Shown: positions 45,623-56,308 of the stretch, piece after piece | How positions within the stretch are numbered: position 1 is the first letter of the stretch | How the letters are laid out: each line of letters starts with the position of its first letter | NCBI RefSeq assembly: GCF_008806955.1 | Contig: NZ_CP031727.1 | Span: 496,001-560,000, forward strand | Source: Cellvibrio sp. KY-YJ-3 | GTDB lineage: Bacteria > Pseudomonadota > Gammaproteobacteria > Pseudomonadales > Cellvibrionaceae | Direction: 5' to 3' | Length of the DNA: 64,000 bases | Program-made: the position numbers and the translations under genes | The notes under the pieces: generated by a model | Database searches by the model: none | Seen by the model: only the letters and a program-made list of their open reading frames with translations | What the model was told of the DNA's origin: nothing

Positions 45623-46627
45623 TCACTTGAGCATTACGTCTAGGTTAACTGTACTGCCACCGCGTCTGATTTCGAGATTCGCTGAGGTGGCACTACCCAT
45701 ACTTTTATATATTTCCATAACCTTGCCTGGCGCGCTGAGCGGCACCCCATTGACAGCCGTCACTATATCGTCAGCCTGCAAGCCCAAGGCATCAAAGAGC
45801 TCCGCATTGCGTCCGGGGCGAATTTTATAACCCACCACCTGACCGCCCTCGCGGTAAATACTCATCGCCACCACATCCGCCAGGGTTTTGGTCACCTGCG
45901 CCATTGAAGGCTCAGCCGCTGCCGACGGCGAATCGTATACCGGGCTTTTATCACCAGTAAGTGACGGCGGCTGGAAGTTGGCTGCACTGTTATCTTGCGC
46001 TGGTGGCGCCGAATAACTGCTGGTTAATTTAGGAGCATTGGGATCATCTTTGAACATCCACAGCGATTCAAAGCTGCCGTTGTTGTTGATAATCACGCGC
46101 ACATCCAACACCTTGGCGAGGGTGACCTTGTTACCCACGGGCAAGGTATCACCTACGGCGTAAACATCGGCTTTATCGCCCGCCACAATAATCGCACGCG
46201 CCGCCGATTCGGTACTGCTGCCAATCACCCCGCGCAACACCAGGTTAAGCTGGGTATCGCTGCTGGCTTCTATGTCGCTCACCACTGCTGGCGCCTGTTC
46301 TACGGGCGGTGCAGCGGCTACATCACCGAAAGGGGCAAGGGATTTTAATTGGGTAATATTGACTGCTTCGGTGGTCGTAGAACCTGTATCCGCTTGGGTC
46401 GCAAGCAGGGACACACTGGCAGGAGGAATTTCGGGTGCTGGCACTACCAGCCACAGCAAGCGCGCAAGGCTGTGGCTTAACCAAATGACTAATAACAGCA
46501 TAACCAGCCATTGCCAGCGCTGCAGGGGGATGCGGTTTAAAAGCGCAAAGAAACGGCGCAGCTGAACTTCCAACTGGGCAGTGCGCTGCTCAAAAACAGC
46601 TCTGTTCGATTGCAATCTATCTTGCAT
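45623..46627 (-). CDS. gspC: Type II secretion system protein C
   Basis: It links the inner-membrane platform to the secretin. An N-terminal membrane helix (QWLVMLLLVIWLSHSLARLLWLVV) is followed by the HR domain (LNLVLRGVIGSSTESAARAII...VGDTLP) and a C-terminal PDZ domain (GLQADDIVTAVNGVPLSAPGKVMEIY). I place the start at ATG 46627 (MQDRLQSNRA); the frame extends to 46699 but the extra 24 residues look unlike a GspC N-terminus. It is first of the gsp operon. Confidence 0.9.
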   Translation of the reverse strand: MQDRLQSNRAVFEQRTAQLEVQLRRFFALLNRIPLQRWQWLVMLLLVIWLSHSLARLLWLVVPAPEIPPASVSLLATQADTGSTTTEAVNITQLKSLAPFGDVAAAPPVEQAPAVVSDIEASSDTQLNLVLRGVIGSSTESAARAIIVAGDKADVYAVGDTLPVGNKVTLAKVLDVRVIINNNGSFESLWMFKDDPNAPKLTSSYSAPPAQDNSAANFQPPSLTGDKSPVYDSPSAAAEPSMAQVTKTLADVVAMSIYREGGQVVGYKIRPGRNAELFDALGLQADDIVTAVNGVPLSAPGKVMEIYKSMGSATSANLEIRRGGSTVNLDVMLK

Positions 46628-46699
46628 GGGTATGACTGAGTCCTTCACGCTGGCTGACGACAGGAATGAGTTGGGAATGGCAATTGTCAGTCGTATCAA

Positions 46700-47176
46700 A
46701 AGCTTAGTGCGTTATGATTATCAAAGCCACGGGATTCTACTCCATCCATATTACAAAAGCGAAATAGTCCTACAAGCCCGTAAAACATGGCGCGATAAGC
46801 CTTTTTGGCCTTAATTGGATAATGAATCACAAAGGAAGTTGCAGGCGAGCGAGAATATGCGACACAGGGCACAAAAATGAAGGGTGAAAACGAAAAACCC
46901 CGACTGCTTAAGGGGGCAATCAGGGCTTTTACAGGATGAAGGCCATACCTTGGCAATACGGGATGCTCTATTCCATTCAACTCCTTGCGACTGTCGCATC
47001 CTGCGACAAACTCCAATGACCGTCATTATTGATGAATGAGGCGTCAGTTTATAGTGGCTAAGCTCTGCAAGTTTTGTAGGAGATATCGCACACGCCTGCC
47101 AGTCAAAACGCCTGCAGTTTTGTGACAGCAGGTTTATAATCCGCCGCCGCCAGCCAATAACCTGCGAGAGAAACAC
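46700..47176. other. Divergent intergenic region between gspC and xseB
   Basis: About 480 bases hold no convincing gene; the two minus-strand frames here lack a domain, a ribosome site and protein-like composition. It must carry the divergent promoters of the gsp and xseB operons. A GC-rich imperfect hairpin near 46895-46922 (CCCC...GGGG) is weak. Confidence 0.45.
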
Positions 47177-47422
47177 ATGCCGCCCAAGAAAAAAAGCATC
47201 GACTTTGAGCAATCGCTCGCCACGCTCGAAAGCCTGGTGGCGCGTATGGAGCAGGGCGATATGACATTGGAAGAATCGCTGCAGGCGTTTGAAACCGGCA
47301 TAGCCCTGACCCGCGAGTGTCAAACCCGCCTCGCCGCCGCTGAACAACAGGTCACCTTACTGATTGAACAACAGGGCAATATCCGCTTGGAAGCCTTTGA
47401 TCGCGATGAAGGCGAGGCCTGA
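47177..47422 (+). CDS. xseB: Exodeoxyribonuclease VII small subunit
   Basis: Eighty-one residues with the family pattern [35 protein letters not shown]. This short helical protein assembles along XseA to form exonuclease VII, which degrades single-stranded DNA. Its TGA overlaps the ATG of ispA (TGATG), the classic xseB-ispA-dxs coupling. xseA is not in the window. Confidence 0.95.
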   Translation: MPPKKKSIDFEQSLATLESLVARMEQGDMTLEESLQAFETGIALTRECQTRLAAAEQQVTLLIEQQGNIRLEAFDRDEGEA

Positions 47423-48309
47423 TGGACACGGATTTCAATAGCTTTGCCAGCGCCTGTCGCCTGCGGGTTGATAGCGCCCTTGATCAGTATTTCCCTGCCG
47501 GTAGCGACCCAACCCAACTGCGCGCTGCCATGCGCTACAGCCTGTTTAATGGCGGCAAGCGGGTGCGCCCGATCCTTGCCTACGCCTCGGCACTGGCGAT
47601 AAACCCCAGTATCGAGCTGCCCCTGATCGATCCCGTCGCCTGTGCTCTGGAGTGCCTGCACTCCTACAGTCTGGTGCACGACGACCTGCCCGCCATGGAC
47701 GATGACGATCTGCGCCGCGGCAAACCCACCTGCCATATCGCCTTTACCGAGGCCAGCGCCATTCTCGCGGGCGACGGCCTGCAGACCTTGGCTTTTGACC
47801 TGCTTACCCAAACCGAATTACCCGCCAACACCCAGATCCAGCTGGTGCGCCAACTGGCCGCAGGCTCGGGCGCCGGGGGCATGGTGCTGGGCCAAGCGAT
47901 TGATTTAGCCGCCGTAGATCACCAGCTCAGCCTCGCGCAGCTGGAAACCATGCACAATCACAAAACCGGCGCGCTAATCCGCGCCGCCGTTGCGATGGGC
48001 GCACTCAGCGCCGGTGCCAGCGCGGCACAACTGGCGGCGCTCGATAACTACGCCGCCGCTATCGGCCTGGCCTTTCAGGTGCAAGACGATATTCTCGATG
48101 TCACTGCCGACACCGCCACCCTGGGCAAACAGCAAGGGGCCGATATAGCTCGCAACAAGCCGACTTACGTATCACTACTGGGACTGGATAGTGCCAAAGC
48201 CAAAGCTGCTGAATTACATCAGCAGGCGCAGGCCGCACTGCTGGATTTTGGTGACAGCGCCGTCCATTTGCGCCAACTGGCGCGCTATATAGTAGAAAGG
48301 TCGAACTAG
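47422..48309 (+). CDS. ispA: Farnesyl diphosphate synthase (geranyltranstransferase)
   Basis: This all-helical prenyl synthase of 295 residues makes C15 isoprenoid precursor from IPP and DMAPP. The first aspartate-rich motif is LVHDDLPAMDDDDLRRGKPT, the second FQVQDDILDVT. GGKRVRP near residue 50 binds diphosphate. The gene lies between xseB (4-base-type overlap) and dxs, so precursor supply and chain elongation are expressed together. Confidence 0.94.
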   Translation: MDTDFNSFASACRLRVDSALDQYFPAGSDPTQLRAAMRYSLFNGGKRVRPILAYASALAINPSIELPLIDPVACALECLHSYSLVHDDLPAMDDDDLRRGKPTCHIAFTEASAILAGDGLQTLAFDLLTQTELPANTQIQLVRQLAAGSGAGGMVLGQAIDLAAVDHQLSLAQLETMHNHKTGALIRAAVAMGALSAGASAAQLAALDNYAAAIGLAFQVQDDILDVTADTATLGKQQGADIARNKPTYVSLLGLDSAKAKAAELHQQAQAALLDFGDSAVHLRQLARYIVERSN

Positions 48310-48374
48310 CCAAGCCTCTGCCAAGCTGCCTACAATGGCCGACTGCCACCTGATAACCAGACTGATGACCGCGA

Positions 48375-50285
48375 ATGCATAACGAGATACCCACCTCCCG
48401 CCCGCTCACGCCACTGCTCGATAGCATCGACAGCCCCACTGAGCTGCGCGCCCTGAGCGAAAAGCAGCTGCCGCAACTGGCAGAAGAACTGCGCGCCTTT
48501 TTGCTCTACAGCGTCGGCCAGACCGGCGGTCACTTTGGCGCTGGCCTCGGTGTGGTAGAACTCACTATCGCACTGCATTACGTCTATCAAACCCCGAACG
48601 ACCGCCTAGTGTGGGATGTGGGCCACCAGACCTATCCACACAAAATCCTGACCTCGCGCCGCGAGCGCATGGGCACTATTCGTCAGGGCAGCGGCCTGTC
48701 CGGTTTCCCCAAGCGCGAAGAGAGCGAGTTCGATACCTTTGGGGTCGGCCACTCCAGCACCTCCATCAGCGCCGCCCAAGGCATGGCGATTGGCGCCAAA
48801 ATGGCAGGTATTGAACGCAAAGTGGCAGCGATTATCGGCGATGGCGCCATGACTGCCGGTATGGCATTTGAAGCGCTGAACCACGCCGCGCACACTGAGA
48901 CCGATATGTTAGTGGTACTCAATGACAACAACATGTCCATCTCCCCCAATGTGGGCGGCTTTTCCACTTACCTGTCCAAAATCTGGGCGAGCAAGTTTTA
49001 CAACTCCCTGCGCGAAGGCAGCAAACAGGTGCTGGGCATAATCCCACCCGCCTGGGAGTTTGCGCGCCGCACCGAGGAGCACTTCAAGGGTTTTATGTCG
49101 CCCGGCACCTTGTTTGAAGAGATGGGTTTTAACTATGTCGGCCCCATCAACGGCCACGATCTGGGCGATTTAGTGCGCTGCCTAAGCAACCTGCGCGAGA
49201 TCAAAGGCCCAAAACTGCTGCACATCATCACCCAGAAAGGCAAAGGTTTTGAGCCAGCGGAGCTGGACCCGGTGGGCTATCACGCGCTCAACAAAATCGA
49301 GCCCAAAAAAGCCGAACTGGGTGCGGTGGATGCCCCCAAAAAAGTGAAATATCAGGACGTATTTGGCCGCTGGCTGTGCGATATGGCGGCGCAGGATGAC
49401 AAGCTAATTGGCATCACCCCCGCCATGTGTGAAGGGTCAGGCATGGTGGAATTTGCCGCCCACTTCCCCGAGCGCTTTTACGATGTAGCCATCGCCGAGC
49501 AACACGCGGTGACACTGGCAGCAGGCATGGCCTGTGAAGGCCAGAAGCCGGTAGTGGCGATCTACTCCACCTTTTTACAGCGCGCCTACGACCAGTTGGT
49601 ACACGACGTCGCCCTGCAGAATCTGGACGTCACCTTTGCCATCGACCGCGCGGGTTTGGTCGGCGAAGACGGCCCCACCCACGCCGGCAGTTTTGATATC
49701 AGCTTCCTGCGCTGTATTCCCAATATGGTGATTGCCGCACCGAGCGACGAAAATGAGTGCCGCCAGCTGCTTTACACCGCCTACCACTACCAAGGCCCCG
49801 CCGCTGTGCGCTACCCGCGCGGAACAGGCCCGGGCACAGCGATAGAAAAAACCATGACCGCCCTGCCCATCGGCAAAGGGGTTATCAAACGCGAGGGTAA
49901 ACAAGTCGCCCTGCTCTGTTTTGGGCCGCTGCTGGCTACCGCCCAACAAGTCGCCGAGCAGCATAATTACACCCTGGTGGATATGCGTTTTGTGAAACCG
50001 CTGGATGCACAATTAGTGGAGCAGCTGGCGGGCTCACATCAATTGCTGGTGACCCTGGAAGAGAATACGATTGCTGGCGGTGCAGGCAGTGCCGTGACCG
50101 AACATTTAAATCATATCGGCCTGATTTGCCCGACCTTACAGCTCGGTTTTGGCGATGAATTTGTTGAACACGCCAGCCAGAAACAGCAGCTGGCAAGCCA
50201 GGGGCTGGACGCCAAATCCATCGCCGAGCGTATTAGTTTGCGCCTGAAGGCAACAACAAGCGACGCCAGATCCATAGCACACTAA
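48375..50285 (+). CDS. dxs: 1-deoxy-D-xylulose-5-phosphate synthase
   Basis: First enzyme of the MEP isoprenoid pathway, a thiamine-diphosphate enzyme of 636 residues. Motifs visible: [15 protein letters not shown], the ThDP-binding [17 protein letters not shown]...LNDNNMSIS, the transketolase-type [17 protein letters not shown], and [18 protein letters not shown]. It starts 65 bases after ispA in the same operon. Confidence 0.96.
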   Translation: MHNEIPTSRPLTPLLDSIDSPTELRALSEKQLPQLAEELRAFLLYSVGQTGGHFGAGLGVVELTIALHYVYQTPNDRLVWDVGHQTYPHKILTSRRERMGTIRQGSGLSGFPKREESEFDTFGVGHSSTSISAAQGMAIGAKMAGIERKVAAIIGDGAMTAGMAFEALNHAAHTETDMLVVLNDNNMSISPNVGGFSTYLSKIWASKFYNSLREGSKQVLGIIPPAWEFARRTEEHFKGFMSPGTLFEEMGFNYVGPINGHDLGDLVRCLSNLREIKGPKLLHIITQKGKGFEPAELDPVGYHALNKIEPKKAELGAVDAPKKVKYQDVFGRWLCDMAAQDDKLIGITPAMCEGSGMVEFAAHFPERFYDVAIAEQHAVTLAAGMACEGQKPVVAIYSTFLQRAYDQLVHDVALQNLDVTFAIDRAGLVGEDGPTHAGSFDISFLRCIPNMVIAAPSDENECRQLLYTAYHYQGPAAVRYPRGTGPGTAIEKTMTALPIGKGVIKREGKQVALLCFGPLLATAQQVAEQHNYTLVDMRFVKPLDAQLVEQLAGSHQLLVTLEENTIAGGAGSAVTEHLNHIGLICPTLQLGFGDEFVEHASQKQQLASQGLDAKSIAERISLRLKATTSDARSIAH

Positions 50286-50361
50286 ACTCGATAGTGAGGC
50301 TGCCAAGCATTACATAGCAGCCTGACTGTTCACCTGATTAACCCGCGAGGAGAGCGCCACC

Positions 50362-51255
50362 TTGTCATCCTCTAAAGCTGATCACTCCCAAGGCCTGCTG
50401 TTGTTTCGCCTGCACAACCAACAGATATTTGGCCTGGGCACACTTAAAATCCAGGAATTGGTTCCCTATCAAGCCGTGACCCCCATGGTCAACCAGCACC
50501 CGGGGATTCTGGGTGCGCTCAATATTCGCGGCCAGACCATGCCCATAGTCGACCTCGCGGCAGCGGTGGGCAAAGGCGCCACCCCGCAAGATGCGCTGGC
50601 CAGTAGTTTTATTATTGTCACCGATGTACAGCGCCAAAAAGTGGGTTTTCTGGTGCGCCAGATCGAGCGTATTGCCGATACTAACTGGCGCGATATCCGC
50701 GCGCCCGATAAATTTTTGGGCAATAGCATTTACATCACCGGCGTAACCCGGGTCGACAACCAGCTGGTACAACTGCTGGATGTGGAAGTGATCATGGCAC
50801 GCCTCTTCCCGCTCGACGCCTCCAAAGCCACCGCCACCATTACCGATGTAGAACGCGAGCAGCTGCGCCCCATGCGTATTTTATTGGTGGACGACTCGCG
50901 CACCGCGCGCAAACAGTTAAGCGATTCCCTCGATGCCATCAATGTGCGCTATCAGGTGACCGATGACGGCCAAAAGGCACTGGAGATTATGCGCGCCGCC
51001 GCCAACAGCGGACAGCCCATCGATATATTAGTTAGCGATATCGAAATGCCGGGGCTGGACGGCTACGAGCTAGCCTTTGCCGTGCGCGACAACAAACAGC
51101 TCGCCAGCGCCTACATCATCCTGCACACCTCACTCTCCAGCAGCATCAGCGTCAGCCAAGCCCGCCAGGTCGGTGCCGACGAAGCGCTCACCAAATTCGA
51201 CGCGCGTGAATTAATTGATGCGATGTTGCGTGGCGCCACCAAAAAAATTCGCTAA
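50362..51255 (+). CDS. cheV: CheV chemotaxis coupling protein (CheW-receiver fusion)
   Basis: An N-terminal CheW domain (about residues 10-155; FGLGTLKIQELVPYQAVTPM, GALNIRGQTMPIVDLAAAVG) is joined to a C-terminal receiver (about 172-295) with acidic DD in ILLVDDSRTARKQL, phosphoacceptor D in VSDIEMPGLDGYELA and lysine in ALTKFDA. CheV couples chemoreceptors to CheA and its receiver tunes adaptation. The start is an unusual TTG at 50362, supported by GAGGAGAG 7-8 bases upstream. It is monocistronic. Confidence 0.93.
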   Translation: MSSSKADHSQGLLLFRLHNQQIFGLGTLKIQELVPYQAVTPMVNQHPGILGALNIRGQTMPIVDLAAAVGKGATPQDALASSFIIVTDVQRQKVGFLVRQIERIADTNWRDIRAPDKFLGNSIYITGVTRVDNQLVQLLDVEVIMARLFPLDASKATATITDVEREQLRPMRILLVDDSRTARKQLSDSLDAINVRYQVTDDGQKALEIMRAAANSGQPIDILVSDIEMPGLDGYELAFAVRDNKQLASAYIILHTSLSSSISVSQARQVGADEALTKFDARELIDAMLRGATKKIR

Positions 51256-51266
51256 CTAGCGCCCAA

Positions 51267-52157
51267 TCAAACCAATGACGCCACCCCACCCGCAAATCGC
51301 TCCGCCAGAAAATCGATAAACAACCGTACCTTGGGCGCCAAATGGCGCTGCTGGGGGTAGACCACCCAGACTCCGGCGTCGTTAAAACGGTAGTCGTCCA
51401 ATACCTTCACCAAGCGGCCATCGGCGAGAAATTCATCCACGTAATAATCCGGTAACTGCGCCAGCCCCAAACCTTTCAGCGCCGCGTCCAGCAGGGCCGG
51501 GCCGGAGTTGGCCTGCCAGTTACCGCGCACCTGTAGATCCTTACGCTGGCCACCGTCACTTAACAGCCAATAACCGCGCGTGCCCACCAAACAATTGTGG
51601 CGCTCCAAGTCTGTGAGTGTTTGCGGCGCCGAAATACGCGCAAGGTAGTCAGGTGAACCGACAATATATTCGCGCCGGTCACACAGGCGTTTGGCGATCA
51701 GGGTGGATTCGCGCATGACCCCCATGCGAATCGCCAGATCAAACCCCTCTTCAATTAACTCCACCTGCCGGTTGCTGAAGTACATCTGTACCTTGAGTTG
51801 CGGGTAAAGCAGTTGGAAGTCGTTCACCAAGGGCGCGATATAACGGTCGCCAAAGGTGGTCGCCGCGGTAATTTTCAGCAATCCCGTAGGCTGGCCTTGA
51901 TGATGCTGCAGCAGCGATTCCGCCTCGCGCAGCCCATCAAACAAATGGCGACAGCTGTCGTAATAGAGTTGCCCCGCATCGGTCAGGCGGATTTGGCGCG
52001 TGGTGCGATAGAGCAATTGGGTGCCCAACTGCTGCTCCAGCTGGCTCACCAGCCGACTCACATGGGAATTGGATACTTGCAGCTCCCGCGCTGCGGCGGC
52101 AAAGCTGCCAAATCGAACTACCGCGATAAATGCCTCTACCCGCTCCCAATGTTGCAT
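51267..52157 (-). CDS. LysR-family transcriptional regulator
   Basis: The N-terminal winged helix-turn-helix (MQHWERVEAFIAVVRFGSFAAAARELQVSNSHVSRLVSQLE pattern, residues 1-45) and the effector-binding domain are standard for LysR proteins (296 residues). It is transcribed away from the class III alcohol dehydrogenase gene with a 103-base shared gap. A LysR protein in this position often controls the divergent gene, so it may regulate the formaldehyde operon; this is inference. Confidence 0.9.
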   Translation of the reverse strand: MQHWERVEAFIAVVRFGSFAAAARELQVSNSHVSRLVSQLEQQLGTQLLYRTTRQIRLTDAGQLYYDSCRHLFDGLREAESLLQHHQGQPTGLLKITAATTFGDRYIAPLVNDFQLLYPQLKVQMYFSNRQVELIEEGFDLAIRMGVMRESTLIAKRLCDRREYIVGSPDYLARISAPQTLTDLERHNCLVGTRGYWLLSDGGQRKDLQVRGNWQANSGPALLDAALKGLGLAQLPDYYVDEFLADGRLVKVLDDYRFNDAGVWVVYPQQRHLAPKVRLFIDFLAERFAGGVASLV

Positions 52158-52176
52158 TGTTGCCCCACAGCAATAA

Positions 52177-53370
<1,194 letters not shown>

Positions 53371-53389
53371 GGGCTACAGGGGCACCGAC

Positions 53390-54250
53390 ATGACCAGTAT
53401 TTTGACCAACATCGCCAGCAACAAAAGTTTTGGCGGCTGGATAAAGCGTTACAAACACCATTCCACTAGCCTCAACTGCGACATGGTGTTTGCGATTTAT
53501 TTACCACCGCAGGCCGAAACCCGCACGGTGCCAGTCTTGTGGTGGCTGTCGGGGCTGACCTGTACCGACGAAAACTTTATGCAAAAAGCCGGCGCCCAGC
53601 GTATGGCAGCAGAACTGGGTATCGCCATTGTGTGCCCGGACACCAGCCCGCGCGGCCTGAACCTACCCGGCGAGCACGACACCTATGATTTCGGCTCCGG
53701 CGCGGGTTTCTACCTGAATGCCACCCAAGCGCCGTGGGATAAACACTACCGCATGTACGACTATTTGACCCTTGAGCTGCCGGAACTGATCAGAGCGCAC
53801 TTTCCGGTGAATGGTCGCGAATCGATCAGCGGTCACTCCATGGGCGGCCATGGTGCGCTGGTGCTGGCGCTGCGCCAACCGGGCCGCTACGCCTCGGTAT
53901 CGGCCTTTGCACCTATCGCCAACCCTGGTAACTGCCCTTGGGGTCAAAAAGCGTTTAGCGGCTATTTGGGCGAAGATCGCAACACCTGGCAGCAGTACGA
54001 CGCCTGCGCATTGATTGCGAGCGGTGTATCAAGCCAGGAGCTGCTGGTGGATCAGGGTGATGCGGATGAGTTTCTAGCACCGCAACTGGGCGCAGACGCC
54101 CTGCAAGCCGCCTGCGCCAAAGCGGGCCAACCGCTGCTTTATCGCACCCGCAGCGGCTATGACCATGGCTACTTTTTTATTGCCAGCTTTATCGACGATC
54201 ACCTGCAGTATCACGCCAAATACCTTTATCCAACGGGTGCTCACCACTAA
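53390..54250 (+). CDS. fghA: S-formylglutathione hydrolase
   Basis: Hydrolyses S-formylglutathione to formate and glutathione. The serine-hydrolase nucleophile is in SGHSMGGHGALV, with Asp in DQGDADEFL and His in SGYDHGYFF. The esterase-D signature WWLSGLTCTDENFMQKAG is present. Start ATG 53390 is decided by AGGGG 8 bases upstream and by the family's MTSI...NKSFGG N-terminus; the same frame runs back to 53237 but only as overlap with frmA. Confidence 0.95.
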   Translation: MTSILTNIASNKSFGGWIKRYKHHSTSLNCDMVFAIYLPPQAETRTVPVLWWLSGLTCTDENFMQKAGAQRMAAELGIAIVCPDTSPRGLNLPGEHDTYDFGSGAGFYLNATQAPWDKHYRMYDYLTLELPELIRAHFPVNGRESISGHSMGGHGALVLALRQPGRYASVSAFAPIANPGNCPWGQKAFSGYLGEDRNTWQQYDACALIASGVSSQELLVDQGDADEFLAPQLGADALQAACAKAGQPLLYRTRSGYDHGYFFIASFIDDHLQYHAKYLYPTGAHH

Positions 54251-54279
54251 ACACCCGCCAACACCCTTATTTGCGCATA

Positions 54280-54306
54280 AAAAAGGGGCTTGCCAAGCCC
54301 CTTTTT
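54280..54306 (+). terminator. Intrinsic terminator after fghA
   Basis: AAAAAGGGGCTT / AAGCCCCTTTTT arms with a 3-base loop (GCC), 30 bases beyond the fghA stop. Confidence 0.9.
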
Positions 54307-54318
54307 CTCGGCTAACTT

Positions 54319-54332
54319 TGTAATCGGTTACA
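54319..54332. promoter_or_regulatory. Putative LacI-type operator 5 (TGTAATCGGTTACA)
   Basis: Same 14 bases as operator 4, in a longer imperfect palindrome (TTTGTAATCGGTTACAAA). It lies 320 bases upstream of the mannanase ATG. Confidence 0.78.
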
Positions 54333-54480
54333 AAACAATTGCCATAGATTTATCGATTATCTTCTGGGCATTCGACACCACAGAATAATAATTTTGTTTT
54401 AATTCAAAGATATACACAAAAACCAGCATTTGTTTGTCTACCGATACAATAGGGATTTTATCTTTTATTAACTGAAAATA

Positions 54481-54494
54481 AGTAACCGGTTACA
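54481..54494. promoter_or_regulatory. Putative LacI-type operator 6 (AGTAACCGGTTACA)
   Basis: Perfect palindromic core GTAACCGGTTAC, 145 bases upstream of the mannanase start and 162 bases from operator 5. The paired arrangement matches that in front of the second epimerase. Confidence 0.78.
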
Positions 54495-54638
54495 GGCAAT
54501 TGATTAATACAAGGGCACAAATAACAAGCAGCCCGCATTACAACAAGGATTGGATGTCAGGAAGAGCGTTTTGACAGTGAGTTGTTCATCGCCTTGGACG
54601 AGGCGCCCGCAAGAATAATCATAACGAGGTTCAACCCC

Positions 54639-55865
54639 ATGAAAGCAACAAAACTCATCAAACCCTTCGCCGCCCTGGTGCTGGCGCTCAGCGCCATCAG
54701 CAGCAGCGCCGGTATTTATGTGTCCGGCAGTACCGTCTATGAAAACAGTTCGCCCTTTGTGATGCGCGGCGTCAATGTCGCCCACGCTTGGTACAACGAC
54801 AAAACCGCCAACTCCCTGAGCGACATAGCTAAAACCGGCGCCAACAGCGTGCGTGTGGTGCTCGCCAGCGGCAAACTCTGGAGCCGCACCCCGGAATCGC
54901 AAGTGGTTAGCATCATCAGTCAGGCCAAAGCCAACAAACTGATTACCGTGCTGGAGGTGCACGACACCACCGGTTACGGCGAACAAACGGCGGCCACCCT
55001 TAATGAGGCGGTGGACTACTGGATCAGCATTAAAAACTCACTGATCGGCCAGGAGGACTACGTCATTATCAATATTGGCAACGAGCCCTTTGGCAATGGC
55101 CAATCCGCCAGCGCCTGGACCGACGGCCACAAAAATGCCATCAGCCGCCTGCGCGCCGCCGGTTTCAAACACGCACTGATGGTCGATGCCGCTAACTGGG
55201 GCCAGGACTGGCAAAACATCATGCGCGACAACGCCGCCAGCGTATTGGCCAGCGATCCGCAAAAGAACGTGATTTTCAGTGTGCATATGTATGAAGTTTA
55301 TGGCAGTGCCAGCAGTATCAACAGCTACATGGCCAGCTTTAAAAACAATGGGTTAGCTTTGGTGGTGGGCGAGTTCGCGGCAGATCATTTTGGTAGCAAT
55401 GTCGATGAAGGCGCGATCATGAGCTACGCCAAACAGTACAACTATGGCTATTTTGGCTGGTCATGGTCAGGTAATGGTTCTGGCTTGGCCTCGCTGGATA
55501 TCGCCCAAAACTTCAACGCCAACACACTAACCACCTGGGGCAATACCCTCATCAATGGCAGCAATGGCATTAAAGCGACTTCCAGACTAGCCAGCATTTT
55601 TGGTGGTAGCGCATCATCCAGCAGCAGCTCCAGTGGCAATAGCTGCGGTACCGCGCCCAATGGCTACCCCTATTGCTGCAGTGCCAGCTCAGCCACCGGT
55701 AATGGTTGGGGTTGGGAGAACAATCAAAGCTGTGTGGTGCGTACCACTAGCAGTAGCTGCAACTGGTATGGCACCAGCTACCCAATTTGCACCAGCGTCA
55801 GTTCCGGCTGGGGCTGGGAAAACAACCGTAGTTGTATCTCCCAAAGCACCTGTAATTCGCAGTAA
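54639..55865 (+). CDS. Secreted GH5 (subfamily 8-type) mannanase with two CBM10 modules
   Basis: A Sec signal peptide (LIKPFAALVLALSAISSSA, cleaved before GIYVSG) is followed by a GH5 catalytic domain (about residues 25-320). Acid/base E lies in IINIGNEPFGN and the nucleophile in LVVGEFAADHFG; the WGWSWSGNGSG stretch is typical of bacterial mannanases. A serine linker (SASSSSSSSG) connects to two CBM10-type cellulose-binding domains, recognisable by NGWGWENNQSC and SGWGWENNRSC with paired cysteines. CBM10 and Ser linkers are a hallmark of Cellvibrio hydrolases. ATG 54639 is chosen over the longer 54582 frame because of the ribosome site and signal peptide. Export through the type II system is likely. 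Confidence 0.92.
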   Translation: MKATKLIKPFAALVLALSAISSSAGIYVSGSTVYENSSPFVMRGVNVAHAWYNDKTANSLSDIAKTGANSVRVVLASGKLWSRTPESQVVSIISQAKANKLITVLEVHDTTGYGEQTAATLNEAVDYWISIKNSLIGQEDYVIINIGNEPFGNGQSASAWTDGHKNAISRLRAAGFKHALMVDAANWGQDWQNIMRDNAASVLASDPQKNVIFSVHMYEVYGSASSINSYMASFKNNGLALVVGEFAADHFGSNVDEGAIMSYAKQYNYGYFGWSWSGNGSGLASLDIAQNFNANTLTTWGNTLINGSNGIKATSRLASIFGGSASSSSSSSGNSCGTAPNGYPYCCSASSATGNGWGWENNQSCVVRTTSSSCNWYGTSYPICTSVSSGWGWENNRSCISQSTCNSQ

Positions 55866-55898
55866 GGCGTTTTCAGGCAACATCCTTTACAGCCCTTT

Positions 55899-55927
55899 GG
55901 CGATGTAGCAATACATCGCCTTTTTTA
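55899..55927 (+). terminator. Intrinsic terminator after the CBM10 mannanase
   Basis: Nine-base arms GGCGATGTA / TACATCGCC with a 4-base loop and a T6 tail. Confidence 0.88.
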
Positions 55928-56253
55928 CGTAGCCGCCAGCCAGTAAATGAAAAAGCGCAATCGGTTCGCGTCAGGGTTTAGCCATAGAGCCCAACAGGGA
56001 GACGTAAAAAGCAGAGCAAAGCGGGAGAGAAGGGAGAAGTTACAGAAGAGAGATGCATGGAAACTCAAGTCCTTTTGAGCCTCACTAAACCACTCACTCA
56101 TTTCATGGTCATGCCGCGCTTTTATACAGCTTGTACTTTTTTAAAACCAACAGCACTAGCCTCTTATGTGATGCAGTTCCCATATTTGTCGCCAAATGTA
56201 ACAACTTATTACAGCGGATTACATTTCGCCTAGTTACAACCTTGTTTTACAGC

Positions 56254-56287
56254 CATTAAAAAAGCGCCCTTAGGCGCTTTTTTAATG
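56254..56287. terminator. Bidirectional intrinsic terminator after the MFS gene
   Basis: Perfect 15-base arms (CATTAAAAAAGCGCC / GGCGCTTTTTTAATG) with a CTTA loop, 21 bases past the MFS stop. Confidence 0.9.
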
Positions 56288-56308
56288 AGGGGTTAATACC
56301 GAACTCAA

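Larger units (their letters stand above)
54251..54638. other. Promoter region of the CBM10 mannanase
   Basis: There is no gene in this 388-base gap. It contains the fghA terminator, two operator palindromes and a ribosome site (GAGGT, 54626-54630) for the mannanase. Confidence 0.65.
55866..56308. other. Intergenic region between the CBM10 mannanase and the MFS gene
   Basis: I see no gene in this 443-base gap. It contains the two terminators listed at its ends and a purine-rich stretch around 55980-56060 with no recognised function. Confidence 0.5.

Noticed and set aside
46811-47347. A 178-codon minus-strand frame between gspC and xseB
   Set aside because: It overlaps xseB on the opposite strand and has no ribosome site, domain or plausible codon pattern.
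54582-54638. Upstream extension of the CBM10 mannanase
   Set aside because: It would put 19 charged residues before the signal peptide; ATG 54639 has a ribosome site.
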